The position numbers were made by a program, and so were the translations under genes. A stretch of 64,000 nt of DNA from assembly GCA_964453915.1 (NCBI GenBank), contig CAYVPW010000001.1, positions 13,768-77,767 on the forward strand, written 5' to 3'. Below the pieces are notes generated by a model. That model made no database searches. It was not told the origin of the DNA and saw only the letters and a list, made by a program, of their open reading frames with translations. Position 1 is the first letter of the stretch; each line of letters begins with the position of its first letter. Positions 61,652 to 64,000 of the stretch are shown here, one piece after another. The stretch comes from UBA1259 sp964453915 (lineage in GTDB: Bacteria > Bacillota > Clostridia > Christensenellales > Borkfalkiaceae).

Positions 61652-62672
61652 TTTTCTTCTCTCCTAATGCTTTTATTACTTTTACTATGTTAAGGTGTTG
61701 CGGGCACTTATTAACGCACCTTCCACACCCAACGCAAGACTTTGTTCCGTCGTACTGAGAGGGATAATAAACCAACTTGTGCATAAACCTTTGACGGAAT
61801 CTTTGTAGTTGCGTTGTTCTGGAATTTGCCGCCGCCATTTGCGTAAAGTCGGAATACATACAAGAATCCCAACAACGGAATCTTATAACGCCGTTGTTCG
61901 TCTTAAAATCTCTTATATCGAAGCACTGACAAGTCGGGCAAACGAAAGTACACGTTCCGCAACCTAAGCACGCTTCCGACAACTTTGCCCATTCCGGAGA
62001 ATCGAAAAGTTCGTTCAAATTTTCGTGCTTAAAAACAGATAAATCCAGGTTAGAATAAGGAAGTTTTTCTACTGTTTCTTTGATGTTTTTAGAAATATTT
62101 TCAACTTCTTTTTCGCCGCCGTCTTCCGCAATCTTTTTCAAAATATCAAACAAGTCGTTTGCTTTTTCCGTATTTTGTCTAAAATATGCGTACTCTTCAT
62201 CAGTCCAAAGAGTTGCATCTCCCATAGGATTAGAAGCGTCTATTCCGAACGTTTTGCAAAAACAACTTTCTTCCGGACGGTTGCAGGCATAAGTCACTAT
62301 AATTCCCGCGTCTCTCCTTGCTTTATAATAAGTATCCACGGGATTAGATAAAAACACCTTATCTAATATTTCAAAAGACTTATAATCGCACGCTTTAACT
62401 CCGAATAAAATAAACGGTTCGCACTCTTTTCTAACGTCTAATATTTCTATATTTTTACCTTCCGTTTTAAAGCCCATCATATTTTCGCTTTGCGGAAAGA
62501 AAAAGTCTTTTGCACTCTTAACGGTTTTAAGCGTTTCCAAAGAAACTGTTTCTTGGCTAGAATATAAACCGTAGTTTACTTCCCCTGCCTTTTTCAAGGG
62601 GATATATAACGGCATTTTGGAAGAAATCTCGTCGTATAAAAGATTTAATTTACTTTTTTGTAATTTAATCAT
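61644..62672 (-). CDS. 4Fe-4S dicluster electron-transfer subunit, FlxB/AsrA-like
   Basis: A 342-residue protein. The N-terminal half (ILFGVKACDYKSFEILD, CNRPEESCFCKTFG) is the AsrA/sulfhydrogenase-beta type domain; the C-terminal half has two 4Fe-4S motifs (CLGCGTCTFVCP ... CQC and CVGCGRCVNKCPQH). It shares one base with the 62672 gene (TAATG). AsrA of sulfite reductase is the nearest named family, but AsrC is not present. Confidence 0.82.
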   Translation of the reverse strand: MIKLQKSKLNLLYDEISSKMPLYIPLKKAGEVNYGLYSSQETVSLETLKTVKSAKDFFFPQSENMMGFKTEGKNIEILDVRKECEPFILFGVKACDYKSFEILDKVFLSNPVDTYYKARRDAGIIVTYACNRPEESCFCKTFGIDASNPMGDATLWTDEEYAYFRQNTEKANDLFDILKKIAEDGGEKEVENISKNIKETVEKLPYSNLDLSVFKHENLNELFDSPEWAKLSEACLGCGTCTFVCPTCQCFDIRDFKTNNGVIRFRCWDSCMYSDFTQMAAANSRTTQLQRFRQRFMHKLVYYPSQYDGTKSCVGCGRCVNKCPQHLNIVKVIKALGEKKNG

Positions 62673-63652
62673 TATTTTTCCTCCGTTTTCACCGCTTGAT
62701 TAGGCTCTATATCGCCGGTAGTAAATTCCGTAAGCGGAGTTTTGCCTTCCGCAACTTCTCCCGCTTGGAATTCACCGTAGTATTCGTTTATATCTTTAAT
62801 AAACTTTCTATTAAGCAAATGCAAAGGAATGTTTTGCGGGCACACTCTGCTACATTCACCACAGTCCGTACATCTTCCGGAAACGTGGAACGCCCTTATA
62901 ACGTGATACATTTGCTCTTCAAAACTTACGTCGTTAGCTTTTGCCGATACTCCGGATTGCGGATTATCGAATACGCATTTAACACAAGTACAAGCGGGGC
63001 AAACGTTTCTGCATGCGTTGCAACGAATACATTTAGAAAGTTGACTCTTCCAAAAAGCAAATCTTTCGTCCGCAGTCATTTTTTCCAGTTCTTCAACGCC
63101 GGAAAAACGATCGTTCGGAACGAACTCTCTCTCGTGCAAAACTATTTTTTCATCGAATATTTGATGTTCCTTTCCCTTGCAAGTAGAGCATTTGCCAAGC
63201 AAAATCTCGTTTTTGTCAAAAGTTTTTTCTCCGTAAAGAGAACTTACTTTCACACTGTCGCCGTTTTCTTCAACCTCTGTCACGGCATCCATTCCCAGCG
63301 CTTTAATTTTTTCAATATCCAATTTTCCGTAGCACTCTATGCCGATAACGTAAAAGTTTTCTCTTTTTACTCTGTGCTCTTTTATAAGTTGATTAAAACT
63401 ATACGTATCGCAAGGCTTTAAAAAAACAGCCGTTTTGCCTTCTTTTTTGCTTATTGCAACCAAATATTTAGAAAGGTTAGAACCGCAAAATCCGTTATAC
63501 ACAAAATCTTTTAATTCTTCTTTGCTTTCAAAAGTTGCGGGCGAAGGATCAAAATAGAATTCGCCTTTTTTCCAACCGACAACACGAACAACGTCTCCGT
63601 TTGCTAACAGTTCTGTTGCCCTTTCAAGCATTTTTAACTCAACGTCTTTCAT
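62672..63652 (-). CDS. 4Fe-4S dicluster electron-transfer subunit, FlxC/FrhB-like
   Basis: A 326-residue protein. The N-terminal part (VAISKKEGKTAVFLKPCDT, GIECYGKL, LLGKCSTCKG) resembles FrhB/FlxC; the C-terminal half has CIRCNACRNVCPACTCVKC and CTDCGECSRVCPQN clusters. It overlaps both neighbours by one base, showing a tightly packed operon. Confidence 0.8.
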   Translation of the reverse strand: MKDVELKMLERATELLANGDVVRVVGWKKGEFYFDPSPATFESKEELKDFVYNGFCGSNLSKYLVAISKKEGKTAVFLKPCDTYSFNQLIKEHRVKRENFYVIGIECYGKLDIEKIKALGMDAVTEVEENGDSVKVSSLYGEKTFDKNEILLGKCSTCKGKEHQIFDEKIVLHEREFVPNDRFSGVEELEKMTADERFAFWKSQLSKCIRCNACRNVCPACTCVKCVFDNPQSGVSAKANDVSFEEQMYHVIRAFHVSGRCTDCGECSRVCPQNIPLHLLNRKFIKDINEYYGEFQAGEVAEGKTPLTEFTTGDIEPNQAVKTEEK

Positions 63653-63979
63653 TAGTTCTCCTCCTTATCTTTACAACGAAGGTCGGATAATCTCTTGTTT
63701 TCGCCTAGTTCGGAAACAGTTTTAACAAAATCGTTCATTACTGCAGAGAAACGCGCGCCTTCCGCAGCGGAAACCCACTCTACACGCGTACGCTCTTTTT
63801 CTATCCCCATATAATTGAGAAAATCAAAAAGAAGCGCCATTCTTCTTCTAGTATAATAATTCCCCGTCACATAGTGGCAGTCGCCGGGGTGGCAGCCGCA
63901 CAATATCACGCCGTCCGCTCCGCGTTGAAACGCTTTTAACACGAACATAGGATTTACTCTGCAAGAGCAGGGTACTCTT
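63652..63979 (-). CDS. MvhD/FlxD-like hydrogenase/disulfide-reductase iron-sulfur subunit, partial
   Basis: The 3' part of a roughly 140-residue 2Fe-2S electron-transfer protein. RVPCSCRVNP and CGCHPGDCHYVTGNYYTRRR are the MvhD signature. Upstream (rightward) the reading frame enters a perfect inverted copy of its own nearby sequence (63980-64000) and hits TAA at 63994-63996, so the 5' end is missing or falsified in this assembly. In related systems the next gene upstream is hdrA. Confidence 0.8.
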
Positions 63980-64000
63980 ATCCTATGTTCGTGTTAAAAG
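63933..64000. repeat. Inverted repeat at the window edge, probable assembly artefact
   Basis: The 21 bases at 63933-63953 recur as exact reverse complement at 63980-64000, up to the last base, with a 26-base spacer. It disrupts the MvhD-like frame, which argues against a natural hairpin. Confidence 0.75.

Noticed and set aside
60824..62672. Anaerobic sulfite reductase operon (asrAB)
   Set aside because: AsrA- and AsrB-like proteins are present, but the siroheme subunit AsrC is absent and MvhD-like and Frd-like genes flank them, which fits an Flx-type complex better.
62696..63421. 241-codon open frame on the plus strand
   Set aside because: Antisense to the FlxC-like gene, which has clear cluster motifs and overlapping operon junctions.

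Overview
The window is an AT-rich bacterial chromosome segment with mostly housekeeping genes. The marks are those of the Clostridia side of the Firmicutes: hrcA-grpE-dnaK-dnaJ-prmA order behind a CIRCE element, rimP-nusA-ylxR-ylxQ-infB-rbfA-nrnA-truB-ribF order, a PolC-type protein beside rimP, a T-box leader, FeoA/FeoB with a FeoB-associated Cys-rich peptide, and TTGACA/TATAAT promoters with 17-base spacers. An uncultured anaerobic gut clostridium fits best; the genus cannot be named from this alone. All product names rest on motif recognition and gene order, not on database searches.

Layout. 1-2028: gyrase genes (gyrA start, gyrB). 2214-8408: metal block with a copper ATPase that carries a CopZ-like tail, the feoA-feoA-feoB-feoX iron operon, and a divergent TetR regulator with palindromic sites around the feo promoter. 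8858-12514: tRNA-Arg(CCU), an orphan MazF-type toxin, rpsU, a sodium symporter and HIT protein. 12533-19371: mtaB-prmA-dnaJ-dnaK-grpE-hrcA heat-shock operon with CIRCE. 19567-28832: mixed genes (proA, an S26-like peptidase with a leaderless-type start, a ferritin-like protein, malQ, CPBP protease, fabG-like, efp, pepP). 28868-37533: nfo and the transcription/translation operon. 37686-40246: a PolC reduced to its N-terminal, OB and exonuclease parts, then ispG.

40431-48425 is the most unusual block: a compact, intact-looking virion-head cassette in P22-like order (TerL, TerS-like tail, portal, scaffold, coat, two connector/tail-accessory candidates, a coiled-coil protein), with no integrase, lysis, tail or replication genes in view. 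An ArpU-like regulator (49270-49788), driven by a strong promoter with a palindrome at its start site, lies beside it. Two signal-peptide/C-anchor proteins (48521, 50071) are interleaved on the other strand.

52600-58239: tandem-OB SSB-like protein, polysaccharide deacetylase, a T-box-controlled fusion of XRE regulator, cupin and acyl-CoA ligase, a class-III aminotransferase homologue without its catalytic lysine, and a small membrane protein. 58512 to the right edge: an operon combining a soluble fumarate-reductase-like pair with four Flx-type electron-input subunits (NADH/flavin, two Fe-S, MvhD-like), which suggests NADH-driven, possibly bifurcating fumarate (or related) reduction. The last 21 bases are an exact inverted copy of nearby sequence and put a stop codon in the last gene, which looks like a contig-end artefact.
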